Part shown: positions 1 through 7,597 of the stretch, one piece after another
How the letters are laid out: the number at the start of each line of letters is the position of its first letter
Numbering within the stretch: the stretch's first letter is position 1
Source: Bacilli bacterium
GTDB taxonomy: Bacteria; Bacillota_I; Bacilli_A; RF39; UBA660
Assembly (NCBI GenBank): GCA_900769695.1
Contig: CAAGHO010000005.1
Location: 1-8,670, forward strand
Length of the DNA: 8,670 nucleotides
Reading direction: 5' to 3'
Position numbers and translations under genes: made by a program
Notes under the pieces: generated by a model
Databases searched by the model: none
Seen by the model: the letters and a program-made list of their open reading frames with translations, nothing else
Told to the model about the DNA's origin: nothing

Positions 1-2
1 AA

Positions 3-1283
3 AAAATAATTGAAACAAAAGTTGGGGTAATTGGTTTAGGATATGTTGGAAAGCCATTAGCATATTTAGCTGCTGAAAAAGGATATGATGTTATTGGGAT
101 AGATAATAATATAACAGTAATAGAAGAAATCAATGCTAGGAGAGGTATACCAGTACAAATGAATGCAGATATAAACAAAATAAAATTATTTGCAACTGAT
201 GATTATTCCGAATTAGATAGTTGTCAAATTGTTATAGTTTGTGTACCAACACCAACAAAAAATAATATACCCAATCTTTCTATAATTGAAAATGTAGTAA
301 CGAATATGAAAGATTATGTAAAAAATAGTTTGATTATAGTAGAAAGTACAGTTGCTCCTGGAATGACAAAAAAATATTTTGAAAATAAGTTGTTAGAAAA
401 AGCAAATTTGAAATTAAATATTGATTATGAATTAGCATATTGTCCTGAACGAATTGATCCTGGAAATGATGAACTCTGGGTTGGAAATATTAATAGAGTA
501 TGTGGAGCATCATCAGAATGTGCACTAGAAAAGACATTTGATTTTTATAACTCAATTATAGAAGCTAAAATATATAAACTTAAGTCAATAGAGGAAGCAG
601 AATTAGTAAAAGTATGGGAAAATTCAATGAGAAATATTAGTATTGCACAAGTAAATCTTTTATCTAAAATTTGTGATTCGTATGGTTTTGAAGTAGATGA
701 TATTCTAAATGGATTACAAAGCAAGATTGAACAATTTGGATTAAAAATGGCATATCCTGGTATTGGACCAGGAGGACATTGCATTCCTGAAGACATACAT
801 TATTTGATTCAAAGTACAGAACAACAAAATAATGTTGAATTGTTAAAAAGTGCTGTAGATGTAAATGAATCAATGCCCAAATATATATTTGACAAATTAA
901 AAAAAAGAATAGCAGGTAATAATGAAAATTTTTGTAATTTTAATGTTTTGATATTAGGGAAAAGCTATAAGGCTAATACAACAGATATTAGGCGTTCACA
1001 ATCTATGGAATTATATAAAATAATAAGAAAAGAAAATTATAAAACTGAAATTTGGGATCCATTAGTAGATGAAACTGCAATAGATTTAGATGATAAGAAA
1101 AAAATACTTGATAAAAAATTGAGTAATGCAGATGTTATCATTTTAGGATGCCCTCATAAAATTCTATTAGCTGAAGATTATGCAAAACATAAAAATATAA
1201 AATACATAGTTGACTGTTGGAATAAATTAGATAAGAGAAAATTTTTAAAAAATAAAATTGAATATGTTGGAGTTGGAAGATGA
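3..1283 (+). CDS. Nucleotide-sugar 6-dehydrogenase (UDP-glucose/GDP-mannose dehydrogenase family), 5'-partial
   Basis: This enzyme family oxidises C6 of a nucleotide sugar to a uronic acid in two NAD-dependent steps in the cytosol. The open frame runs back to the window edge. The first ATG, at 159, is not the start, because codons before it encode the Rossmann motif GVIGLGYVGKPLA (nt 24-62). Probably only a few N-terminal residues are missing. In window numbering (codon 1 = nt 3) further family motifs are CVPTPTKN (about 80-87), ESTVAPG (about 114-120), YCPERIDPG (about 146-154), KVWENSMRN (about 203-211) and the catalytic-Cys loop GPGGHCIPED, with Cys260 (nt 780-782). The C-terminal substrate-binding part shows GKSYKANTTDIRRS and WDP. 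The active-site loop most resembles that of UDP-GlcNAc or UDP-ManNAc dehydrogenases, but the usual Pro after the Asp is Ile here, so the substrate is left open. Its stop overlaps the next start as ATGA, indicating translational coupling. Confidence 0.95.
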   Translation, partial: KIIETKVGVIGLGYVGKPLAYLAAEKGYDVIGIDNNITVIEEINARRGIPVQMNADINKIKLFATDDYSELDSCQIVIVCVPTPTKNNIPNLSIIENVVTNMKDYVKNSLIIVESTVAPGMTKKYFENKLLEKANLKLNIDYELAYCPERIDPGNDELWVGNINRVCGASSECALEKTFDFYNSIIEAKIYKLKSIEEAELVKVWENSMRNISIAQVNLLSKICDSYGFEVDDILNGLQSKIEQFGLKMAYPGIGPGGHCIPEDIHYLIQSTEQQNNVELLKSAVDVNESMPKYIFDKLKKRIAGNNENFCNFNVLILGKSYKANTTDIRRSQSMELYKIIRKENYKTEIWDPLVDETAIDLDDKKKILDKKLSNADVIILGCPHKILLAEDYAKHKNIKYIVDCWNKLDKRKFLKNKIEYVGVGR

Positions 1284-2167
1284 AAAAAGAAATCAATATG
1301 CCATTTTTTTCTACAAAAGATGATAAACTGAGATATTTAGATAAATATACAATTTGCGATTTGCCTAAAGAGGATAATATAAGAAAGATGATTTTAAAAC
1401 AATATGGTGCCATAATAGAAAAAAACATAAATTCAAATACAGATAAAACAATGAAAGTTTTAGTTATAGAACCACACCCTGATGATTTTGCATTATCTGC
1501 AATGGGATATATACAAGAAAATATGAATGTTACAGTTTTAAACATATTTTCAAAAATGAAAATAGATAGTTTTACTTGGAGCGAACATATAAGTATAAAT
1601 GAAGAAGAATATGAAGATTTAAGAATGCTAGAATCAAAAGTTGCTATACAAGAAGTTTTGAATTATGATTTTATTTCATTAAAAGAAAAATCAACCAGGA
1701 TTTCCACAAAAGCAATACAAAAAGTAGAAAAAAATATAATAGACGCCATAAAAAAATTATTGTTGGAAAAAAGTTTTGATATTATAATGATACCAATGGG
1801 TGTTGGAAAACATCAAGACCATTTATGCGTTTATGAGGCTATAATGAATGAATATTCCAAACTAAATATAAATTCAAAAATTATATTATATCCTGAATAT
1901 CCTTATGCAAGATGTAAAAAATCTTATATAGATAGATTAAGTGAGATAAATGAAGTATTTAATTTAAAAGAAATTATAATAGATATAGAAAATAAATTGG
2001 AAGATATGGTTAATGTAATATCAGTTTATAAATCACAATTTGATGATATAAATAAGGAACAAATGCTGGCTATTGTTAGAGAAGATGGAAAAGCAATCGC
2101 AACAGAGTATAAAAAGAAAAATATATCATTAGTGTACTATAAAATAGATAGGAGAAAAATGAAATGA
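1280..2167 (+). CDS. PIG-L/LmbE family zinc-dependent N-deacetylase
   Basis: Members of this family remove the acetyl group from N-acetylglucosamine-type sugars, often after a glycosyltransferase has attached the sugar (MshB, BshB, the aminoglycoside enzyme BtrD). The metal-binding motif PHPDD is at residues 65-69 and the second motif HQDH is at 178-181. The expected ligands His66, Asp69 and His181 are all present. At 295 residues it is somewhat long because about 57 residues precede the usual domain start (MKVLVIEPHPDD, M58). That extension has no recognisable domain. The start is supported by GGAG at 1269-1272, seven bases before the ATG, and by the ATGA overlap with the dehydrogenase; no ribosome binding site precedes M58. 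The stop overlaps the next GT4 gene by 4 bp. A deacetylase next to GT4 genes suggests the transferred sugar is an N-acetyl-hexosamine. The exact substrate cannot be read from sequence. Confidence 0.9.
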   Translation: MKKEINMPFFSTKDDKLRYLDKYTICDLPKEDNIRKMILKQYGAIIEKNINSNTDKTMKVLVIEPHPDDFALSAMGYIQENMNVTVLNIFSKMKIDSFTWSEHISINEEEYEDLRMLESKVAIQEVLNYDFISLKEKSTRISTKAIQKVEKNIIDAIKKLLLEKSFDIIMIPMGVGKHQDHLCVYEAIMNEYSKLNINSKIILYPEYPYARCKKSYIDRLSEINEVFNLKEIIIDIENKLEDMVNVISVYKSQFDDINKEQMLAIVREDGKAIATEYKKKNISLVYYKIDRRKMK

Positions 2168-3240
2168 AAATAAGTTTTTTTGATGATGAACCAGAAATCT
2201 TTCCTCTTCAATATGGAGGCAAAGCAAGAACTATAACAAATTTGGCTAAGGAGTTTGAAAAATTACCAGAAGTTGATGAGGTTACGATTCTAAGCAAAAG
2301 CATTTTTTGTGATAAAGAAGAATTTGTAAAAGATAATATTAGATATATTGTATTAAATAATGAAAACATTATTGAAAAAATTGCTGAAGAAATGAACAGA
2401 GTTGATATTTTAAATATTCATTGTTGTTCATTTACATTTCCGAATATTACTGGAAGAGCAAAAAAATTATATTTCTTACATGACATATTAATTGCTACTG
2501 CGGAAAAAGGAAGTCATTTAGATAAAGCTCTTGGTGGTAATTTTGATGTAGTAGTTGCACCATCAGAATTTGCAAAATCAATATTTGATAAGTATAAAAA
2601 AATTATAAATGGAAATGTTGACTGTTGTGTTATACCAAGACATATAAATACTGATTTATTTTATGAAATTTCAGAGGATGAACAAAAGAAATCACTTGAA
2701 AAATTACCAAATTTAAAAAAAGCAAAAGAAATGTATAAACATATTTTATTTTTCCCGAGTAGACCAGTTGAAGAAAAAGGTGGAAAATTTCTGCTAGAAT
2801 TAGCACAAAAGTTAGATAATAAGGAATTTGGCATAATAGGTCCATTTTCAAATGAAAAAAAATTACCAGATAATTTTATTGATACAGGTTGGATAGAAAG
2901 TGAAAATTTGAAATATTATTATTCAGCTTCTGATGTTACATTAAATTTTTCTGAACTACCAGAAAGCTTTTCGCAAATATGTTTAGAATCTGCATATTGT
3001 GGTACGCCAGTTGTAGCATTCCAATCAGGGAATATACCATACTTGAGTAATGAAATTGAAAATATATGTATAGTTAATAAAGATATAAATGATATAAAGC
3101 AAGGAATTAATAAAGGAATAAGAATGAAGAAAAATGTAAAATTAAAAGCCAAAGTGAAAAATGAAATCGAGAAAAAATATAATGTAGAGAAAATAATCAA
3201 TAACTATATGCAATTGTATAAAAAATATATGGAGGAATAG
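2164..3240 (+). CDS. GT4-family glycosyltransferase (GT-B fold)
   Basis: This is a retaining glycosyltransferase that transfers a sugar from a nucleotide-sugar donor to an unknown acceptor, with 358 residues, normal for the family. The N-terminal acceptor half has the glycine-rich loop YGGKARTI (about 17-24). The C-terminal donor half has PSRPVEEKGG (198-207, with the phosphate-binding Arg200 and Lys205), the EX7E motif E267-E275 in PESFSQICLE, and CGTPVVAF (279-286). There is no signal peptide or membrane segment. AGGAG at 2150-2154 lies nine bases before the ATG, which overlaps the deacetylase stop (ATGA), so the two are probably coupled. By analogy with known GT4-plus-PIG-L pairs (BshA/BshB, MshA/MshB, BtrM/BtrD), it may act just before the deacetylase; this is inference. 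The donor is not predictable from the sequence. Confidence 0.9.
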   Translation: MKISFFDDEPEIFPLQYGGKARTITNLAKEFEKLPEVDEVTILSKSIFCDKEEFVKDNIRYIVLNNENIIEKIAEEMNRVDILNIHCCSFTFPNITGRAKKLYFLHDILIATAEKGSHLDKALGGNFDVVVAPSEFAKSIFDKYKKIINGNVDCCVIPRHINTDLFYEISEDEQKKSLEKLPNLKKAKEMYKHILFFPSRPVEEKGGKFLLELAQKLDNKEFGIIGPFSNEKKLPDNFIDTGWIESENLKYYYSASDVTLNFSELPESFSQICLESAYCGTPVVAFQSGNIPYLSNEIENICIVNKDINDIKQGINKGIRMKKNVKLKAKVKNEIEKKYNVEKIINNYMQLYKKYMEE

Positions 3241-3247
3241 TAAATTG
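3231..3247 (+). promoter_or_regulatory. Ribosome binding site deciding a TTG start for the radical SAM gene
   Basis: GGAGG at 3231-3235 is followed by a 9-base spacer and TTG at 3245-3247. The next in-frame Met is residue 55, downstream of the essential cysteines 20, 24 and 27, so an ATG start would destroy the radical SAM site. TTG is therefore the start. It lies four bases after the GT4 stop. Confidence 0.85.
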
Positions 3248-5134
3248 AAAAAAGAAATAACCGAAGTAATATATCAAGATCAAAGAGTGGCAGAGGAATT
3301 TTGTAACTTTAAATGTGATTATTGTGAAGGATTTTGTCCGTCAGAATATAATTTAGCAACAGATAAAAACGGAAATTTAAAACTTCCAGAACAATGGTAT
3401 TCAAATATGAATAACTATACAGAGAAAATAACGAAATACTTTGACCCAAAAAGAAATTTAGATAGTTTTTATAAATTATTTTTAGATGCACTAGAAAAGA
3501 CAAAAGAAGTTTTAAACACAGATATATTAAAAGTTTCAGGAGGAGAAATAACATTAAATAGAAATTTAATTGAATATGTAAAAAAAATTCACAATAACTA
3601 TTCAAAAATTCAAATATTGACAAATGGTTTTCTATTAAGCAAGGATGTGATTAATGAATGTAAAAAAATGGAAAATATATGTTTTCAAGTATCAATTGAT
3701 GGAATAGACTATAAAAGTAACTATACTAAATCACATTTTGAAAATGTTACTAATAGAGTAATTGAAAATATTGATTATATGGTAGAATGTGGATTAGGAG
3801 TAGAGATAAACTGTGTATTGACAAAATATAATATAGATTATTTTGAAAAATTTTTACAGAAATACAAAAATGCTGATAACTTCATAATTATACCCAGACC
3901 TGTTAGAGGATTGCCAAAAGAAGTTTTGAATTTTGATAAAATACAAATCGAAAAATTTGAGAAAATGATTAATTATAATTATAATCAATATAAAGATATA
4001 ATACCTAGTAGAAAATATTTTGAAAGATTAATAAATATAATGAAAAATGATATAAGAGCGTACAAATGTTATATTCCTTATTTTGTACAAAGTATAGATG
4101 GTTACGGAAACTTTGAGGACTGTCCAATTGGATTGATAACAGACACTAAATTTAATGTATTAGAAGATAATAATTGCCAAATAAATAAAAAGATTTTTGA
4201 CAATCCAAAATTATGTAAAAATTGTACAAATCAATATGAAATGTTTAATTTATATGTAGAAGATAAGATTGATGAAAATGATCTTAAAAAAATACCATCG
4301 CTTAATTCAAATATTATAATTGCTCATATACAAAAAATAAAAAAGGAGATAGTAATGGAAGAACTAAAAAAAATATTAGCTCAAAATTATAAAATTGAAA
4401 CCGACAGTATAGAAAAAAACGAAGATTCAACTGACGGAAATGTTTATATGGTTAAAGATAAATTCGTCGTAAAAATATATGATGACTTAAATCATGTAAA
4501 ATCAATGATAAAAATACATAATCTTTTAGATGCAAACAAAATAAGTGCACCGAAAGTAATTATTAATAAATTTGGTAATGGTTATTCTGAATTATTAGAT
4601 AATAAATACATTGTTGTTTATACATTTATAAAGGGCAATCCTATTGAATGGGACAAAAATACAAGAAGATTAAATGAAGATATTATTAAATCAATTGCAA
4701 ATATATTAAAAAAAATACATAATGTAACTCGAAACATAGAACTACCATTACAGAGAGTGAAATTTGATCAAAGCAATGAAAACTGTTCGCTATTACATTT
4801 TGATTTAACAAAAAACAACATTTTTATTAATAATAAAAAAGAAATAACAATAATAGACTTTGATGACGCTAAATATGGAAATAGTATATGTGATATTGCA
4901 ATTTTTATAGCCAATTTGTTCTTTTCTAAAACACGAGGAGTGGATTTAGTTGGAATGAATGTATTCTTGAATGAATATTACAATAATGACGAAAAAATTA
5001 TTTCAAGCAAAATAACAGAAATTAAAAAATATGCAATAAACTGGATTGACTATATTTTAAATGGAAATGAATTTGATACATCTACAACCGAAAGTTTTGA
5101 AATAAGAAGAAAATTAATCCAAGAATATTTGTAA
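3245..5134 (+). CDS. Radical SAM enzyme (SPASM-like) fused to an APH/choline-kinase-like phosphotransferase
   Basis: The 629-residue protein has two complete enzymatic halves. Residues 1 to about 340 form a radical SAM enzyme: Cys20, Cys24 and Cys27 (CX3CX2C) bind the [4Fe-4S] cluster that cleaves S-adenosylmethionine, GGE is at 99-101, and TNG and SIDG strands follow. Cys275, 293, 311, 324 and 327 form a SPASM/Twitch-like set that may hold an auxiliary Fe-S cluster. Residues from about 371 to the end form a protein-kinase-fold small-molecule kinase: a glycine-bearing loop, FVVK with Lys410 for ATP, the catalytic HFDLTKNN (His518, Asp520, Asn525), and IDFD with metal-binding Asp538. The linker (341-370) is short and Lys-rich. 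The fused substrate pathway is unknown; an amino sugar or glycoside hydroxyl is a reasonable guess. I do not recognise this architecture as a named family. Oddly, a strong internal start lies exactly at the junction (see the entry at 4344). An error in the A-runs there could have joined two genes. Confidence 0.88.
   Translation: MKKEITEVIYQDQRVAEEFCNFKCDYCEGFCPSEYNLATDKNGNLKLPEQWYSNMNNYTEKITKYFDPKRNLDSFYKLFLDALEKTKEVLNTDILKVSGGEITLNRNLIEYVKKIHNNYSKIQILTNGFLLSKDVINECKKMENICFQVSIDGIDYKSNYTKSHFENVTNRVIENIDYMVECGLGVEINCVLTKYNIDYFEKFLQKYKNADNFIIIPRPVRGLPKEVLNFDKIQIEKFEKMINYNYNQYKDIIPSRKYFERLINIMKNDIRAYKCYIPYFVQSIDGYGNFEDCPIGLITDTKFNVLEDNNCQINKKIFDNPKLCKNCTNQYEMFNLYVEDKIDENDLKKIPSLNSNIIIAHIQKIKKEIVMEELKKILAQNYKIETDSIEKNEDSTDGNVYMVKDKFVVKIYDDLNHVKSMIKIHNLLDANKISAPKVIINKFGNGYSELLDNKYIVVYTFIKGNPIEWDKNTRRLNEDIIKSIANILKKIHNVTRNIELPLQRVKFDQSNENCSLLHFDLTKNNIFINNKKEITIIDFDDAKYGNSICDIAIFIANLFFSKTRGVDLVGMNVFLNEYYNNDEKIISSKITEIKKYAINWIDYILNGNEFDTSTTESFEIRRKLIQEYL
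4344..4357 (+). promoter_or_regulatory. Internal in-frame ribosome binding site and ATG at the radical SAM/kinase boundary
   Basis: AGGAG at 4344-4348, a 6-base spacer and ATG at 4355-4357 form one of the best translation starts in the window. It is in frame with the fusion (Met371), and would yield a free 259-residue kinase containing every kinase motif. TAA at 4353-4355 overlaps this ATG, and TAG at 4350 and TAA at 4338 lie just upstream. All three are in the +1 frame, exactly where a stop would fall if the two domains were separate operon genes. Confidence 0.75.
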
Positions 5135-5136
5135 TG

Positions 5137-5151
5137 GAAAGGAATAATATG
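5137..5151 (+). promoter_or_regulatory. Ribosome binding site choosing ATG 5149 for the second GT4
   Basis: GAAAGGA at 5137-5143 is followed by a 5-base spacer and ATG at 5149. An earlier in-frame ATG at 5134 overlaps the preceding TAA (TAATG) but has no purine-rich site ahead of it. Starting at 5149 gives the typical GT4 opening MKIAIVN, so 5149 is preferred. Coupled initiation at 5134, adding five residues, remains possible. Confidence 0.6.
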
Positions 5152-6291
5152 AAAATAGCAATAGTCAATACTTGGGCGATCTCTAAAAAAGCCGTTGGAG
5201 GTACAGAAAGATTTGTAATGGATTTAGCAAAATCTTTTGCAGATAACGGAAATGAAGTTGATGTCTATATGTTTTCAGGAAATACACATATAGAAGATGG
5301 CGTGAACTATATAAATATAAACTTATTCAATATGGTAGGGGAAGCAGATGAATATATAGTACAAGAAGCCTTTGGTAACTTTGAAACAGATAAATCATAT
5401 TTAAGTCTAGCAGAAAAATTAGAAAGAAAAATTAATATGGGAAAATATGATTTTATACAATTAAATTCATTATTATTTTTAGAAGCTTGGAAAGATAAAA
5501 AAAGGATATTTACAATACATACAAATCCATTTGAATATATTCTTGCCTGGGGAGAAAAATCATTCAAAAAAGCAATTGATATGATGAAAAAATATAAAAA
5601 TGATGATAATACAAAGTTTGTAGCACCATCAGAATTTTATGCAAATGAATATAAAAAATTAACTGAATGTGAAATTAACTTCATTCCACATGCAATAGAT
5701 AAATCAAGAATGAAAACAGACAAATCTGTAGATGAAATTTGCGAACAATACGATATAGATAAAAACAAAATAAAAATAATCGTTCCACAAAGATTAGAAC
5801 CAAATCAAAAACAACCGCAATTATTACTTGACGCTTGTTGTTTAATGAAAGATGAAGAAAAAAACAAAATTGAAATTATTTATACTGGATTAGATAAACA
5901 ATATGAAAAATTTGTTGATTCATTAAAAAAACAAGCAAATGAAAATAATATAAGTATAAAAATAATAAGGTTTGCTGATATGTCAGAAGCATATAAAATT
6001 GCAAATATATGTGTATTACCAAGTAAGTCAGAAAGTTTTGGATATTCTGCATTAGAATCATTATCGTTAGGAATATATACAATATTAAATGATATACCAA
6101 CATTTAATGCGTTGGCAGTTGGAAACGATTATAATTATATCTTTAAAAATAATAAAAATGATTTAAAAAATCATCTATTAGAAATTATAAACAACAAAAT
6201 ATATAGAGAAAGAAAAATGCCATCTAAAAAATGGCAAAAGCAATATGATATAAATATGTTTGAAAACTCTTATATTAATATGATAAAATAA
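5149..6291 (+). CDS. GT4-family glycosyltransferase (second copy)
   Basis: This is a second cytosolic GT-B retaining glycosyltransferase of about 380 residues. Counting from the chosen Met, the N-terminal strand MKIAIVN is followed by the acceptor-side loop VGGTERF (about 16-22). The C-terminal half has PQRLEPNQKQ (Arg215, Lys221), a canonical EX7E motif (E295-E303 in SESFGYSALE), and a donor-binding tail. It is clearly homologous in fold to the first GT4 (shared PSEF and PESF/SESF stretches), but the two differ enough to suggest different acceptors or donors, so this is not a recent duplication. It starts within 15 bases of the radical SAM-kinase stop, so all three are probably co-translated. 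Two transferases in one operon imply a product with at least two glycosidic bonds, or a chain. The donor sugar is unknown. Confidence 0.9.
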   Translation: MKIAIVNTWAISKKAVGGTERFVMDLAKSFADNGNEVDVYMFSGNTHIEDGVNYININLFNMVGEADEYIVQEAFGNFETDKSYLSLAEKLERKINMGKYDFIQLNSLLFLEAWKDKKRIFTIHTNPFEYILAWGEKSFKKAIDMMKKYKNDDNTKFVAPSEFYANEYKKLTECEINFIPHAIDKSRMKTDKSVDEICEQYDIDKNKIKIIVPQRLEPNQKQPQLLLDACCLMKDEEKNKIEIIYTGLDKQYEKFVDSLKKQANENNISIKIIRFADMSEAYKIANICVLPSKSESFGYSALESLSLGIYTILNDIPTFNALAVGNDYNYIFKNNKNDLKNHLLEIINNKIYRERKMPSKKWQKQYDINMFENSYINMIK

Positions 6292-6316
6292 TAAAAATTT
6301 TATAAGGAGATTAACT

Positions 6317-6808
6317 ATGGAATTAAGAGATTTATATGATGAAAACAAAGAATTAACAGGAGAAACAATTTATAAAGGACAAGATGTACCTAAAGAACGT
6401 TATTATATAACTGTAGTAGTTTTTATACAAAATAGTAAAAATGAATTTTTGATTCAAAAGAGAGTAAAAAAGAAAGATGGTAAATGGGCTACTACAGGAG
6501 GACACCCAGTATCAGGAGAAACAAGTAAACAGGGGATAATAACAGAGATTAAAGAAGAATTAGGTGTTGATATAGTAAAAGAAAATATTAAATTGTTTAA
6601 AACAATAAAAACCGAAGATGATTTTGTTGATATTTATTATTTAAAAGAAGATATAGATATAAAGAAAATAAAAATTCAGAAAGAAGAAGTGGAAGATGTA
6701 AAATGGGCTACAATAGAAGAAATAAATGAATTAATAAAAAATGAAGCTTTTTCTGAAAGTCATACAGAATTTTTTGAATTATGTTTAGATTATTTAAAAT
6801 TAAAATAG
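6317..6808 (+). CDS. Nudix hydrolase (IPP isomerase/YfcD-like clade)
   Basis: Nudix proteins hydrolyse nucleoside diphosphates linked to another group, or in this clade act on related pyrophosphate compounds. The Nudix box spans residues 62-84 (Gly62, Glu68, Glu77, Glu80, Glu81, Gly83). The metal-binding glutamates are intact, but the usual Arg of the REXXEE core is Thr76, a change I believe occurs in some members of this clade. The opening ELRDLYDENKELTGE and the WATTGGH stretch before the box are typical of small (about 160-180 residue) IPP-isomerase-like Nudix proteins; length here is 163. AAGGAGA at 6304-6310 gives a strong start after a 25-bp gap, the largest in the operon. With the HAD gene next door it may recycle or activate a phosphorylated or nucleotide intermediate, or remove damaged nucleotides. 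The substrate is not predictable. Confidence 0.88.
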   Translation: MELRDLYDENKELTGETIYKGQDVPKERYYITVVVFIQNSKNEFLIQKRVKKKDGKWATTGGHPVSGETSKQGIITEIKEELGVDIVKENIKLFKTIKTEDDFVDIYYLKEDIDIKKIKIQKEEVEDVKWATIEEINELIKNEAFSESHTEFFELCLDYLKLK

Positions 6809-6817
6809 GAGATAAAA

Positions 6818-7432
6818 ATGTTAGACAAAGCAATTATATTTGATTTAGATGGGACATTATGGGATACATCAATAGAAATTGAACAAGTATGGAAAGAAGT
6901 AGCTGAAAATTATAATATTAAGATTAATCAAGAAAAGATTAAACAAATAATGGGATTTACAAAAGATGAAATAATTGAATATTTATTTAAGGGAAATAGT
7001 GAAGAAGGAAATGAATTTATTACTAAATGTCAGGAAAATGAGAATAAATATTTAAAGAAAAATGGGGGGCACATTTATAAAAATACAATTAAAACAATTA
7101 AAGATTTATCCAATAATTATAATTTATATATTGTGAGCAATTGTCAATCAGGATATATAGAAGCTTTTTTAGAACATTATTCCATAGAAAAGTATTTTAA
7201 AGATTATGAATGTTCAGGTAATACAGGATTAAGCAAAGAAAAAAATATAAAAGAATTAATTAAGAGAAATAAAATTGCAAAAGCTATATATGTTGGAGAC
7301 ACAAAGAAGGATTGTGAATCAGCAAATATGAATGGATTGCACTTTATATGGGCTGAATATGGTTTTGGAAAATGTGATAAATATTATAAAAAAATTGAAG
7401 ATATAAGTGAATTAATAAATATGGAGATATAA
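6818..7432 (+). CDS. HAD-superfamily hydrolase, phosphoglycolate phosphatase-like
   Basis: This is a cytosolic Mg-dependent phosphatase of the haloacid dehalogenase superfamily, 204 residues, with a helical cap inserted after motif I. All four motifs are present: motif I FDLDGTLWD (nucleophile Asp9, acid-base Asp11), motif II IVSN (Ser107), motif III Lys140 or Lys142 in LSKEKN, and motif IV YVGDTKKD (Asp161, Asp165). The overall layout resembles phosphoglycolate phosphatase and beta-phosphoglucomutase relatives, so a sugar phosphate or nucleotide is a likely substrate, but the specific one cannot be read. AGGAG at 6807-6811, seven bases before the ATG, overlaps the Nudix stop codon, and the gap is nine bases, so the two are surely co-expressed. 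It is the last gene of the operon and is followed by a likely terminator. Confidence 0.9.
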   Translation: MLDKAIIFDLDGTLWDTSIEIEQVWKEVAENYNIKINQEKIKQIMGFTKDEIIEYLFKGNSEEGNEFITKCQENENKYLKKNGGHIYKNTIKTIKDLSNNYNLYIVSNCQSGYIEAFLEHYSIEKYFKDYECSGNTGLSKEKNIKELIKRNKIAKAIYVGDTKKDCESANMNGLHFIWAEYGFGKCDKYYKKIEDISELINMEI

Positions 7433-7521
7433 TATCAGTGGATAATCATCCATACAAATTACAATAAGTAAATCAAATTACTTTAGCAAACATTACAAAA
7501 ATTAAATAATAAAAAAATTAC

Positions 7522-7554
7522 GAAGTATTGAATTTAATCAATATCTCTTTTTTT
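7522..7554 (+). terminator. Probable Rho-independent terminator of the operon
   Basis: GAAGTATTGA (7522-7531), loop ATTTAA, and TCAATATCTC (7538-7547) form a 10-bp stem with one mismatch and one G-U pair, followed directly by seven T's (7548-7554). Seven A's at 7511-7517 could extend pairing and make it act in both directions. It lies 90 bp after the HAD gene. The stem is AT-rich, so strength is uncertain. Confidence 0.6.
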
Positions 7555-7597
7555 GTTGCACACATAAATAAACAATAGAAGAGAGGTAGAAGTAGAT

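Noticed and set aside
545..796. - strand frames inside the dehydrogenase (also 664-873 and 1138-1545)
   Set aside because: They are shadows of well-supported + strand genes with clear family motifs.
3245..5134. Aminoglycoside resistance gene
   Set aside because: The kinase half has the APH fold motifs, but this fold covers many kinases. The fusion and operon context point to biosynthesis, and no specific resistance family is recognisable.
7466..7483. AAGTAA-ATCAAA-TTACTT inverted repeat just after the HAD gene
   Set aside because: Only six mostly A-T pairs and no T-run; expected by chance in this composition.
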